Positions 1 to 12,500 of a DNA stretch of 64,000 nucleotides are shown one piece after another. Origin of the DNA: Nereocystis luetkeana. Taxonomy: Eukaryota; Sar; Phaeophyceae; Laminariales; Laminariaceae. The stretch spans positions 7,225,601-7,289,600 of the forward strand of contig JARUPZ010000009.1 in assembly GCA_031213475.1 (NCBI GenBank). The letters are read 5' to 3'. Numbering within the stretch: position 1 is the stretch's first letter; each line of letters starts with the position of its first letter. The translations under genes and the position numbers were made by a program. A model generated the notes under the pieces. It did not search any database. It worked only from the letters and a program-made list of their open reading frames with translations, and was not told where the DNA came from.

Positions 1-960
1 CTTCGAAACAAAATGGAGCTCTAATTCCAACCAGTTTTGCGCCTTTGAAAGCGGATGTGATACGTTCGAAAACATGGAAAAAAAATCAGGGTTGTTCGCT
101 GGTCCGGTGGTCAAACCTGAAGGGTCTGGTCGGATCGGGTTGTGGGTAAGGGCGACCTGACCCGACCCGTGAGGGTTCGAAAATTTCCTGACCCGAGTCA
201 CATGGTCCACTATAGAACATCGATACAAGAGGCAGTAAGCCGCGCATTCACGAATCAAGGTGCAATCCGCTTCGGTGAAACCTGCATCAACCATTGCACC
301 AACACACCAAACGTCGCGGTGCGACAGTAATACCTCGTCTTCGGTAAATAAATAAAGCACTGACCCTACACACAACAGCCGGGCAAGAACCACACACAAC
401 CCGCTTCGAGTGACGTGTACGTGCGACATCAAGCACAAATAAAACCCCATTTCCGGGGTCATAGGGGCGTCGTTATCAGCATAGAGGCTTAAAAATCGTC
501 GGGCACGCTGCTACTATGGACCAACAGAAAGGTCGCCCTCACACTACAAAAGACCGGCCCCTAAAAAGAAAGCAGGAACTTCGATTTCAAAGCTGGGGAA
601 AAAGCTGTGTTCCGTATGAAATCTCAAAACAATTTCCGCCAACGAATTTCGCGGTTCGCCGGGAAATATTCAGGCTGACTATTGTCTGGTGGGGCCTGTT
701 CTTAAGCCCTGTTTTTCTGCTAACATTTATTTCCAAATTCACCGCCAAGCGCTGCAGGAAAAAAAAATGGGAGAGAAAAAAGTTACGTACGACGTAAATT
801 TTGAATTTGACAGAACACGGAAATTGTGCGTTTGGAAAAATGAACAACTAGCAGCGGACACGCCTCTATGAGAGAGCCGGGAGCGGACCCCACTTCGAAC
901 CAAACAATAGGCAGCATCAACCATTTGGACCTATAGAACAGAGTCGCGCACGAACCGCAC
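1..960. other. No recognisable gene
   Basis: I see no convincing exon here apart from the possible continuation of the minus-strand rotatin-like gene, which must extend to the left of this window if its 3' half is there. The only visible structure is a short run of GACCCGACCC-type words around 120-200. Open frames such as 516-797 have no recognisable domain and lack splice-site support. Confidence 0.5.
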
Positions 961-1050
961 CGGGGTGGAACAGCGAGGCGTCCCCTCCCCTTCCCCAGCC
1001 CGCCCCGCTCCTGTAAGGCCTTCCAGCATGCACAACGCCTGCGAGCGAGC
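961..1050 (-). CDS. Possible rotatin-like exon (tentative)
   Basis: Reads ARSQALCMLEGLTGAGRAG and ends at a GTGCGG donor; acceptor is a gaag after a T-rich stretch. Phase 0 to 0 fits the exon at 1589-1498 upstream. The second half is Gly-rich and weak, so the 3' boundary is a guess. Confidence 0.3.
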
Positions 1051-4000
1051 CTTCGCACGATAGAGTTTACATAAGGTTCGGACAAAAACAGGCAAAAAAA
1101 AACGAGGGGGTAGCGTTATGGAGGCAGTCAAGCAGGGGGGGAGGGGGGGGGCGGGGGGGGGGGGGTGTACTCGACTGCATGCATGGCCGTAGCCGCATAA
1201 CCTATGACCCGGGGGGGAGAGGGGAGGAGTTACTCAATAAAAATGCAGAAAATTAGTTCGAGCGGAACACAAACGGTAAACAAGCACCAGAATCAGAAAC
1301 CACAAAAATGGGTCGAAGCAACCTGCATTTTGGAGCCGAAAGACGAAAGATACATAATAAACGCGTGGACAAAATCCCCGGGGTAGTATCGCAACAACAA
1401 ACCAGAAAAAAATAAATAATAAGCATTCGGGGAAAAAAAAACACTCGGAGCGAAAACGTAACAAAAGAAAACTAAATGCCCGGCCCGGCATGTTTACCCG
1501 TTCTCCGAAGGCTCCCTGTAGCAGCCTCGCCACCAGCGTTGCTCCGGTCCGCTCGGCAGAAACGGCCGATGAGCCTCCTCGAGCTGCGCCTGAGTCGAGC
1601 GAGAGGGAAACAGGTTGGTTGTTGTTGCTGTTGTTGTTCATGGTTGTTGCTGCTTTGTGGTTGTTGTTGCCGTTATTGTTGCAGTTGTTGTTGTTGCTGT
1701 TGCTGTCGTTGTTGTTGCTGTTGTTGTCGTTGTTTTCGTGATTGTTGTTGTTGGTGGTGGTGTCGTGGTGTCGTGCTGTTCTGTTGTTGCTGCTGCACAC
1801 GTCGGATATATCAGACAGATCATCTACAGACAGGTCGGATAGACCACAACCTGGCGTTACGAGACGTAGAGCAATCTGCCTCGCACAGATCCAGCTCAGA
1901 TAACCGTGCGCCCGATCATGCAGCCGAAAGCGACGGTCTGTCTGATGTAGGTATTGTTGCTGTTCCGATGTTCGTCACGTTTCACCCCTCGGGCGCTTTC
2001 GGGTGTGGGAATTCCATACCCTCATGATCAACTTCACGTAACCATAGTCAGAGATAACGCTCCTTGAAGCGGCCAAAACTGTACACCAAAAACAACGCCG
2101 ATATCCATCGAAACCTGTGACCCACATAAGTTAGTCCACAACTGCCCCGCCCAACCCCCCCCCCCCCCCCCCCCCCCACCCCCCCCCTCCTACGGCCATG
2201 GACGGCATGAGTACCCCCCCCCCCCCGCCGCCCTCTTTCTCACGTTGTGCTGCCGTTTCTTGAGGACTGAAGCCCATTGACCCGCCGCCGCCGCCGCTGC
2301 CGCTGCCACCGCCGCTGTTCCAAGAACAGGATGCTTGCGCCGCGGCGGCCCACAGTGCCAAAGCCGCCCCGACCACCCTGGCGTCGTCCACGGCACGGAG
2401 AAGCGGTAACGCGCGTTCAACCTACCTCACCACCATCATCACCACCATCACCACCATCATCACCATCACCACCACCACCACCACCACCACCGTCATCATC
2501 GCCGCGTCCAAGCAATTGTTGACGAAGCGCCGGGAAAAGGAAGGGGGGGAGGCGGGGTCGGTTTCGTAGAGAAGGGTGTCATGTTTTTCATGCGGGATCG
2601 ATGTTTGGCGTACCGAGGCGATTGTCGTGAAGAATGACAGGGGTCTTCTCGATATCATGCATGGCCGCAGTCGTATGATCATAGACCTTCGTCTCCCTAC
2701 AATTCCGGGGACAGAGAGCACGTCGGGTTTTCATCGACCAGGTAGGCATTGCTTGCACCAAGCGCGACGCGAAACGTGAGGTGTAATGGCGAGAGCCGCA
2801 TGAAAGGGCGACCTGCTTCCTCCTAAGAAACCGCCTGTGAGGCGGGCTTGCGTTTTCGGATGACAGCGTCGAATGGATTGGTCTGTTTTCTGGTGTGGCC
2901 AAATCCAGAGACAGCAATGCGTATACTGTGTGCCTGCCTCATGGGTGCCTTGCCATAAAGGTGGGAGGGGGGGGGGGGGGGTTGTTGTGATAAATGCATT
3001 GTGATAGCGGTAGTGGTTAATAAGGATGCACCAATACTGCCACCGCCCCCGCCATAAATGGACGATGTAAGGGGAGGAATGAGGAGGGCCGGGTTTCGTA
3101 GTATTGGGAGTGTTGAAGTATCGGGGTGTTGGAACAAAAAAAAAAAAACGCAAAACGAAGAAAGTGTTGGGAAGTGCTGAAGCGCTGAAGTGTTGGGGTG
3201 TTGGCGTGTGGGAGGCGTTGGAGTGTTGATCAGCTGGAAACCAGATGCGAAACATTAAGATGTCGGGAGCGCTAGAGAGTGCTGGAGTGTCGGCTTGTTG
3301 GAGTGCTACAGTAGAGTGTTGGGAGCGTTGGGAGTGTTGAACTGTCGGAGTGGTGTTTGGGGGGGGGGGGGGGGGGGAATGCAAAAAATAAAAAAAATCC
3401 TCGGAGTGTTGGGAGTGCTGGAGTATCAGAGTGTTAAAGCGTGAAGCGTTCGACCGCTCGGGTCGAGATTTCTCGGCATGCTCGTGCGGTGCATACAGCA
3501 GAGCTCTGCATGAGAAGCCAAAACACTCAACACACGATCACCTGTCCAAGCTGCCCCTCCACCCACCCCCACGCATCGCCCTCCGCCAGCCCCCCATCCC
3601 CGGGGTCCCCGCCGTCACCGCCTCCGCCTTCCACGGTCAGGAGAACCGATGCGGCGTCCGCGACTAGACCCTGCACCAACTGAGGAGAAAGCGAACCGAA
3701 AATAGAGCAGGGACGGAGGTACTCATGCCCATGTATGGCCGTACTCGTGCCTGCGACCACAGACCCTCGCGCCCCTGCAATGCAGGGATGGAGCGAGTCG
3801 GGGTCCACCCGCAGGGCGAGTCACTGTTTGCACCAAGGGCGAGGCACCGTGAAGGGGGAGTTGCATCTTACTACGCAGGGAGGGGGGGGGGGGGGCATTC
3901 CAAAATGAACTGAGTACCGACTTCAACTACTGCATCGCGGATCGAATTCAATTCACATATAGCCGTGCTGCTTGAGTGGAGCAGAGAACGCGCGCGCGCC

Positions 4001-7000
4001 CGACGTTGTCACACTCAGCTTGAAGGGTTTGAGTGACAATCACGCAATTATGGGGCGAGGGTTCACAGCTGACGTATCGGTCACTATTCCATCGAAAGAA
4101 GACGCAAAAAGCAGCAGCAGCAGCAGCAGCATCGACACGCCGTTACTCTAAAAAAAAACAGAAACACTTACCAGGCACCCCCATCGGCATCGAGCGAAAT
4201 TGTTTTATTTATCTTTCTCAGAAACGCGGAAGCAGCCTTCGGCCCTCCGTAATACCTGGGCATGCACGTACGCATACGCAGGCAAACGCCTAAAGCCTGT
4301 CGTCGGGGTCGAGAAACAGAAAGCGAGCTATTGGGGCAGCAGACGACTCCAGCAGCTGGCGTAGTCTACGTTACAACCTCTCCTCGAGGTCGTGCTGCCG
4401 AGCGCTGTACTGCCGTGCTGCTGCTGCTGCTGCTGCTGCTGGGGGGGGCGTACAGGCGCGAGGTGGGGAGCCCGGGCCAGAGGGCCGCCATTGACGGTAA
4501 CGATTCTACCCGACACGGACCTACCTACCGCTGTGGACATGCCCTTGGCCAGGCATGTCCTTCTGTCCTCGACGAGGGAGCCGCTGCCCATGGTGCTACG
4601 ACTGCTGCCACTACCGTAGAACACGTGCGACCGACGCATGGACGCAGCTTGACCGACTTAGCACCGCCCTCTCCTGTGTGGGCATAAAGCCCTCAAATCC
4701 TAAGTGGCTCGTCCCCAAAACGGGACTGGGGTCCTAAAAAGGGTTGAAAAAAAAAACTGCGAGTACCGACCCACGTTTTGGCGGCACCCGCATCGTTGAC
4801 GCATGATGTGGGCAGTGTTCGTCTACACTCGTATCTACATGGTTTAAAAGCAAGGTACGTAGGGATACTACTATACGCCTAAAACGTTTTTCAAAGCGAA
4901 AGAAAAACGGGAAAGCTTCGAAATAACTACGCTAAACGCGCCGAAACATTCTTCAGAGAAAAGCGGGAACGTTTTTCAAGGCGCTAAAGTTAAAGCTTAC
5001 AAAGTTCGGACATAAACGAAGAAGAAGGAGCAACCCCCCCCCCGGGCGAGCAACTAAACCGGCAAAGTTCATACGGACTACGGTAGGTACTCCCTGCGAA
5101 CGTATACCTTTGTTTACGTATCCATACATTAAACAAAAAAAAAAAAAACGATTCAATGCCAGAAACGCCCGCCGGCTACTGCCACCGCCACTGCCACCGC
5201 CACCGCCGCCGCCGCCGCCGCCGCTACCATCACTACAACCGCGTCGCACCTGAAGCAGCCCCGCGCCGCGGGGGTCCGCTCGCGCCACGTACGGCATCAG
5301 CCGCGGTCTGAGCCAGGGCTGGCTTTCGGCGACCGCGGGGTTCAATACCAGCCCCCTCAGGAGGGCGATGAGTTCGGGAGGCAATACGATCGCGAATGGG
5401 TTTGTTGCTGCGAAGTCTTCTGTGTTGTCCTCCCCTGAAGGCGGGAAGGAAGGCGGGGGGGGGGGGGGTAGGGGCAGGAGGAGCGGAGGGGGGGGCGAGG
5501 GGAAGGAGGGGAGGAGGGGGGGGGGGGGGGGGGTATATTCGATAGGAGATATGTACTCGATCTCATGCATGGCCGTAGTCGAAAGACCATAGACCCTCGC
5601 ATCCCTACAATGCCGGGGGGGTAAGGAGGGGGGGGAGGGGGGGAAGGGGGGGGGGGGGGACTTAAATCCATGCGTGGCCGTAGTCGTCTGACAATAGACC
5701 CTCGCATCCCGACAATGCCGGGACGGAGCACGTCGGGTTTTCACCAATCAGGCAAATATTGCTTGCATCAAGCGCGAATCGCCGTGACGTGTTGGGCGAG
5801 TCGCATGAAAGGGAGAGCTGCGTCCTACCGCGAACCGCTTTTTCAGGCGGACGATTCTTGCAAACCGATGACAGCGTCACCGAATTTATTTAATTCGCGG
5901 TGTGGCCACTTCCAGAGACAGCAATGGGTTTTTTTCCCTACGTAAACGCCTCGTGGGTGCCTCACCATATACACGACACACTACGTGATGCGATCACACC
6001 CCCCTTTGTTCGGAGTGAAGGTTCTCCCCTCACAAAAAAAAGTCTAAGGGGAGGAGGGGGGGGAGGAAAATGGAGGAGAGGGGGGCGATGGGGGGGGGGG
6101 GTGGTCAGGGTGGGAAGACGGCGGGGGATAGGGGCAGCCTGAACATCCAGAGGGTCGTCCATTGCTGGACGAATATGCGAAGGAGGAGGACGAGAACGAG
6201 AAAGAGGAGGTTGAGGTGCGTTTTCGGTCAAGGTCCACGCTATTTTTCGTTCTCGCCGGCGCAACCATCCTACGATAGAGATTATTGAAGAACAAAAAGG
6301 GGCCCTTGAAGAAAATACGCATAAAAATCGGGGGCAGCTTCGGGCGCACAAATTGTGCATGCAATTTTCGCACAGCTCACAAGAAAAAGGGGTCAAAGCC
6401 TCGTAAGAGGAGGAAGCAAAAAAGAGAGGTATGTCGACGGAGGAGAGGCGGGCATGGGCTGGGATGGGCGGGCGGGGGGGGGGGGTGTACTCATGCTATG
6501 CATGGTCGTCGTTGCACGACCATACACCTTAGCCCACCTACACTACAATGCCGGGACGAAGCACCTCGGGTACTAAAGCTGATCAGGCAGACATTGCTTG
6601 CCCCAAACGGCGAAGCGCGGTGGGATGTGCGGCGAGTCGCATGAACCGTAAAGCTGCATCCCGCTAAGAACCGCGTGTGAGACAGACTCTCTTGCATACG
6701 GATTGGCAAGGTCGAAGGAATTGCGGCCAAGGGAGGGACAAGTTCGGGAGGCGGGGTCGTCGCCGGCGAGCTCGTTCAAAAGTTCGGCCGCCCTGCCTTG
6801 AAGGAGGACAGAGGTACGTGGGGAGAGGGGGGGGGGCGGCGATGATAATATCGGGAGAGGGTTTCCATGTGCCAGGGGATAGCGGCGTATTTGGGGGGGG
6901 CGGGGCAGGGTATTCGTGAAGGGACAGAGCAGGGAGAGAGGATATATTTGGAATTTGGGAAGGTTCTCACACGGGCAGAAAGAGGGGTCGGCGTAGCAAG

Positions 7001-7932
7001 TGGGGGTGTTATATCATAGGCAGGGAGGCAGGAGGGAGGGGAGGGTGTACTCGATAGGAGAGATGTACTCGATCTCATCCATGGCCGTAGTCGTATGACC
7101 ATAGACCCTCGCATCCCTACAATGCCGGGACGGAGCATGTCGGGTTTTCACCGACCAGGCAGACATTGCTTGCACCAAGCTCGAAGCGCCGTGAGGTGTC
7201 TGGCGAGTCGCATGAAGGGTGAGCTGCATCCTACTAAGGACCGCTTTTGAGGCGGACTTGCATATGGACGACAGCTTCAATGAGTTGATTTAATTTCCGG
7301 TGTAGGCATTTCCAGAGACAGCAATGGGAGTACTATGTAACTGCCTCTTGGGTGCCTTACCTTGAACACTACGTGATACGATCATTCCCAATTGTGCGGA
7401 GTAAAGGTTCTTTACCTCGCACAAATGATCTAACTCGACAACCGGCTGTGGGCGACCGCCAAAAAAAAACAAAAAAAAACGGTACCCTGTTTGTCTAGCT
7501 CACGTAAGTGAGCGGCATGTTTTACAGTGTCGTTGCCAATCGACGCCAACCCAACCTATAAAAAATAGGGGGAGGAGGGAGGGGGGGGGCGGGTAAGGGG
7601 TCTCTCTTGGCCCGGTCGTGAGCAGTAGGCCTCGAAAATCGAAAACACGATCGAAACAAAAACAAAAAAGCCAGAATCGTCGGAAAACCCTCAGTCCTCT
7701 CTCACCCGATACTACGTCCGAGGGAAGAATAGCGAAAAGCAGCCGTAGAGCTATCGCCGCCGCAGGGCTCGGCACACCCTCGCTCCCGATCCCCGTCTCC
7801 GCCAACACGCCTCCGCGCCCACCACCACCACCACAACTACCACCACCACCCGAAATAGACGCCTCGAAACCCTCCCTCCCCTCGGCCACTCCCGTTTCTA
7901 CTGATGCTGCAGCTACTGCTGCTGCTGCTGCC

Positions 7933-7973
<41 letters not shown>

Positions 7974-9536
7974 CGCCGCTGCCACCCCTGCTGCTGCTGT
8001 GGCCGACGCAGGGCCATCGCACGAGCGCGACGTGTTCCCTAGCACCCGACCCATGCTGCACATAAGTTCTTGAATCCGGAGGGCGTCAAGGGGGGAGGCG
8101 ACGCCGACCCCGGGGATGGATTCGTTCCGTCCCCTAGCGGGGATGGGTTTTTCCCGTCCCCACCCGGGGGCGGGATGGCTCCGCGGCTCTAGTAGGAATG
8201 GAATGATCGCCTGAGGGTGGTTGGTGGGGGTGGTGGAGGGGAAGCGAGTATGCAGGCGGTCGGAGAGCAAGGGGGGGTTCAAGGAGGAAGACAAGGACGA
8301 GAGCAAGGGCAAGAAGAGCAACACGGAGAACTCTGACGAGGATCAGAACAAGAGCAACGACAACGTGAACAGCGGAAAGCTATGACGAGATCAACGACAA
8401 ACAAGACGAGGACTAAGGACTAAGGACGAGGACAAGAACAACAACGACACAAACTGCATCAACAAAAGCGATAACCAGAACAACGAGGATGAGAGCAACA
8501 GCAACAGCAACAGCAACACCGAAACCACCACGACCAACACCATCACTACCACCACCATCAACACCAACACCAACTAGACCATCGACACCAACACCAACAA
8601 CGATCGTACCCCCACGAAACGTCAAAGCATACCTGCAGCAGCTCTCCCGCCAAGACCGACACCCTGGAAGGGCGTATCGGCGACCCTGATCCCGCCGCCG
8701 CCACCGCCCCCACCAACACCGCAGGCGACCACTGCTCTCCGACCACCGCCGCCGCTGCCACCGCTTCTTTATGCCCACGGGAGGCACCGCCACCACTACC
8801 ACCCCACCCACAACCGTACCCAAGAAGAGGACAAGCGGACAAAAACAGCGCATAGAGAGCGCCACAAACGCTAATCCCGCCCGCCCCCTGCCCCCCCTCG
8901 AGCCACGCCTCCAACTCCCGCTTTCCCTCTCCAGCCCTAAACCTTCCTTCCGGCCACGCCGGCATAGGGCTACCCCTCCCTTGTCCTGGAGCCCCCTGTT
9001 CACCGCGGCCCCCCACGCCCGAAAGCGCATGCCTCCTGCTCTGCGCGGAAACCCCTGTCGCCCGCCCGCCTTCCGCCAGTTCCCGATCTCGTCCAACAGC
9101 CTCCTCCAACAGCCTCCGATCTCGATATCGGTCTCGCCCGACGGCCGACGGGTAGCCGCCGACACCAGTTGAAGACCCCGCCCTGCTCGTACTTCCCTCA
9201 TCCCCCCCGTCTCCTCGCTTCCCCCCCGCCCTTCCTCCCCCGACCTCTCGGGAAGACGCGGCAGAAGCGGCGGCAGCAGCAGCAGCAGCAGCAGCAACAC
9301 CAGCGGATGCGACAACAGACGCCCTCCCCGACGACTGGGGGTACCTAAACGACCGGAGGGTCGCCACCGCCGCCTCTCCCGGCCCAACCCCAACCCCGAC
9401 CCTGCCCCCCCAGCCCCCAATCCCTCCCTCTCCCTCCCCGCCTCCTTCCCCGGGAGCAACGCGGTGGTAGTCCAAACCCCGGCGAGAACCTCCTATATGT
9501 TCTTCCAATACTGCATGCTTCCGAAGCTCTTGTCCC

Positions 9537-9567
<31 letters not shown>

Positions 9568-12500
9568 ATGCCGATGATGGCAGGGGGGAAAACGGCATCC
9601 GGAGAGCGGGGAGGGGGAGGGAGTGAGGGGCGTCCCCGCCACCATCCCCTTCCCCGCCTCTGCCCCCGTCTCCAACACCGTCGCTTCCGTCCAAATTGTC
9701 GGGTTTACAGGGGGGAAGAAAGGCGTCGTCAAAGTGGAGACGTGCGGAACTGACCAGGCGTTCCAGGAGGCGTTTTGCGGCCGAGAGGGATTCTTCGAGA
9801 ACTCGCTCGCTAGCAGAAGGAGCTCTAGGTGAACGGGAGGGGGTGAGGCGTTGTTTTCGGAGGAGGGAGGGGCGAGGGGAGGCGCGAGGGAAGGGCGGGG
9901 GAAAAGGGGAAGAGAAAGTGGGAGGGAATGTGTGGAGGCACAGGAGGAGGAAGGGAGGGAGGGGGGGGGGAGGGGGGAGAAGTGGGACGTGGTAAGGGGG
10001 TTAGGGCAAGGGAGGTAACTCCGAACGCATCGATCCGAGGGCTGAGCGGCCTGTGCTATCGAACAAAACTACCCACCCACCAAGCGCACCACGCACACAC
10101 CCACGCACAAACACACCCACACGCTCCAGAGTAACAAACAACAAAAACCACAACCTACACTACACACCCAGCACAGACACGAAGAAAAACACCAGCAAAC
10201 AAGAAACAGCAAGGACATGAAAGCAATCGAACATCCATGCTACCCCTCCCCTCCCATCACCTCCCCTCCCCCACCTCAGCAAAGCCGCCAGGTGGCCGAC
10301 GGCACCAGGCCTCTGCAGGAGAGCTTCCGGGGGGAAATCTTCCATGATTTCGTCTCTCAGGCGTTCGATGCAGCCTAGGAGGGCGGCTTCCCCCTGGCTC
10401 GTCGCGCGGAAGCGCACCTCGAAGTCGAACAGCCCGGACTCTTCGGACCTGTTCGAGGCGGCGACATAAAACGGCAGTTACATCGGCAGAAGTTACGTTT
10501 GATTAACCTTTTGCACCAAGTGCATGACGGTTACAAACAAAGTGGCAGATACTTTCGTGCGAATCGGTAGAAGCTGCGGTTGGGCCTGTGACTGGTTCAG
10601 GCGGTTTGGCGGTTACAAAACGTTCGTTCGTCGGTAGAAGGTATGATTTTTAAGCCTGTGCGTGGAGGAATACAAAAGGTCAGTCGCATCGGCAGATGTA
10701 TTGACGGGCAGAGATTGCTCTTGGGCCCGTTCCTGCGCGCGACGGCCGCAACTGCACAGGTTACGCTCGAGCGCGTACGCAGCGAACACGGCAGGGTAAT
10801 TTTGTCGGCAGAAGTTACGCTTGAGCCGGTCGGCGACGGTTATCAAAATGGACCGATACATCGGCAGAAAAATGCGCTCGAGCCTGCTCGCGGCGACTAC
10901 AAAAATGCAGACAGGTACATCCGCAGAATTTCACCATGAGTCTGTCGGGAAGCGGGGACATCGGCAAAAGTGGACCTCGAGTCTGTCGTAAGACGGGCAC
11001 CAAAATGTCGGTTACATCGGCAGAAGTTATTTTTTGCGCTTGTCCGATGCCGGTTACCAGATGGCAGTTACATCGGTAGGCGTTACGCTAGAGCCTGTTC
11101 GTTGCGGACACAATAGGATTTTACGATCGACGGTTGGGTTGGGGCCTCGCTTTAGCTAAAACATATCAAAACAATACCACCACCAGCAACAACAGCACCA
11201 GCAACACCAATGTTCAACAGCAACACCGACACCACCGACAGCACGCCACGTATCTCCCGAGCGAAGTCGTGTCCCGCAGCAGAAACGGAAAGTAGTATAC
11301 GTCCTCTTCTGACTCCCCACCCAGACCATTAACACAGTCGGCGAGAACCAAAATCAGCCGAACCCTCAAGCAACTATTAACGGAACAGTCAGCCGATTCC
11401 TTAAACGTACACCCAACCGAACTGGAATCATAAACCGAATACTCAGCCGAAATGAACGCCCGACGAAGAGATAACCGAGTTCGAATCCACAACCGAACGG
11501 AATCCTCGACAGAAGGGAGTCCCTCATTCGGACCCAATCCTTAACCGAACAATACCAACATCGGTAAAAACTACTTCGAGTCTACAACCGATCCGAATCC
11601 AAAACCGAACCGAATCCACAACCGCACGGAGTCATCAACCGAATCTTCAACCGAACGGACCGAACCATCAACCGCAATAAAAAAAAACACAATGAAACCC
11701 GTTGGAGTGTCACTCACCGAACCAATCGAACTGGGGGGAACCGCCATCCGGCGCATAGGGAGACAACCAGCGTCGCCGGCGACGCCTCCTCCGCGGCCAG
11801 GAGGGGGCCGTCCACCAGCTCCTTGGTCCAGCGAGGCCACCTTGCACGCACACATCGAAGATATCATATTAAAAATCCTCCTTGTGGGGACACCCGGCCC
11901 CCTTCCCCTAGAGAGTCCCGCCTCCTTATACCCCAAGTTTTCTCAAGGGCACACCCCAAGGTCTAGTCACACGACGGACGCGAGGTTTACACGGACCAAC
12001 CTCGGCGTGAACCCCACGCAACCAAAGAGAAACCTGCGTGTGTCGCGTCCGTCCCCCTCACACTGGCGTCGTAGGCAGGTACACCATAGAAATAGGACGA
12101 CGCGTCTTATTATGTAGGTAGGGGGGCAAGTTAATATATAGCGTTCGATGTTTACAGGGTAGAGACTCATCCCACCCTTGCTCGGGGAGGTCTGGATGCC
12201 TCATCCCCGAAAGCATACCTTCCTCCGTCAGAAAGAATAAAAAACAGAGAGTGCGACAAGCCAGACAGACCACCCACAGATCGTCGACTCTCACTCGATT
12301 ATCTATATATTTCGAAGCAGATACAATAGATATCTATAGATCATTTGACGATCTAGATCTTTCGACTTGCCGGGTGGGACCGGTATAATGTGCATGTGAT
12401 CTACTTCTGCTGTAGCACATGTTTCCCGGGTTGAACTTGTACTAGATACAGCTCCTGTACAATCTCATACGACGGCAGAAGAGGAGATGATCTATCTGTA

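Noticed and set aside
1476-2027. 183-residue Cys-rich open frame
   Set aside because: It is the TTG/CTG array read in one frame; no splice or start support.
4560-4675. Minus-strand exon reading ERAVLSRSSCVHASVARVL
   Set aside because: Starts in the right phase after 5250, but its phase 2 end would break the otherwise perfect 5250-to-3679 phase match.
8489-9172. Plus-strand Thr/Pro-rich frames
   Set aside because: Antisense of the phase-consistent minus-strand exon 9824-8633 and of the AAC array.
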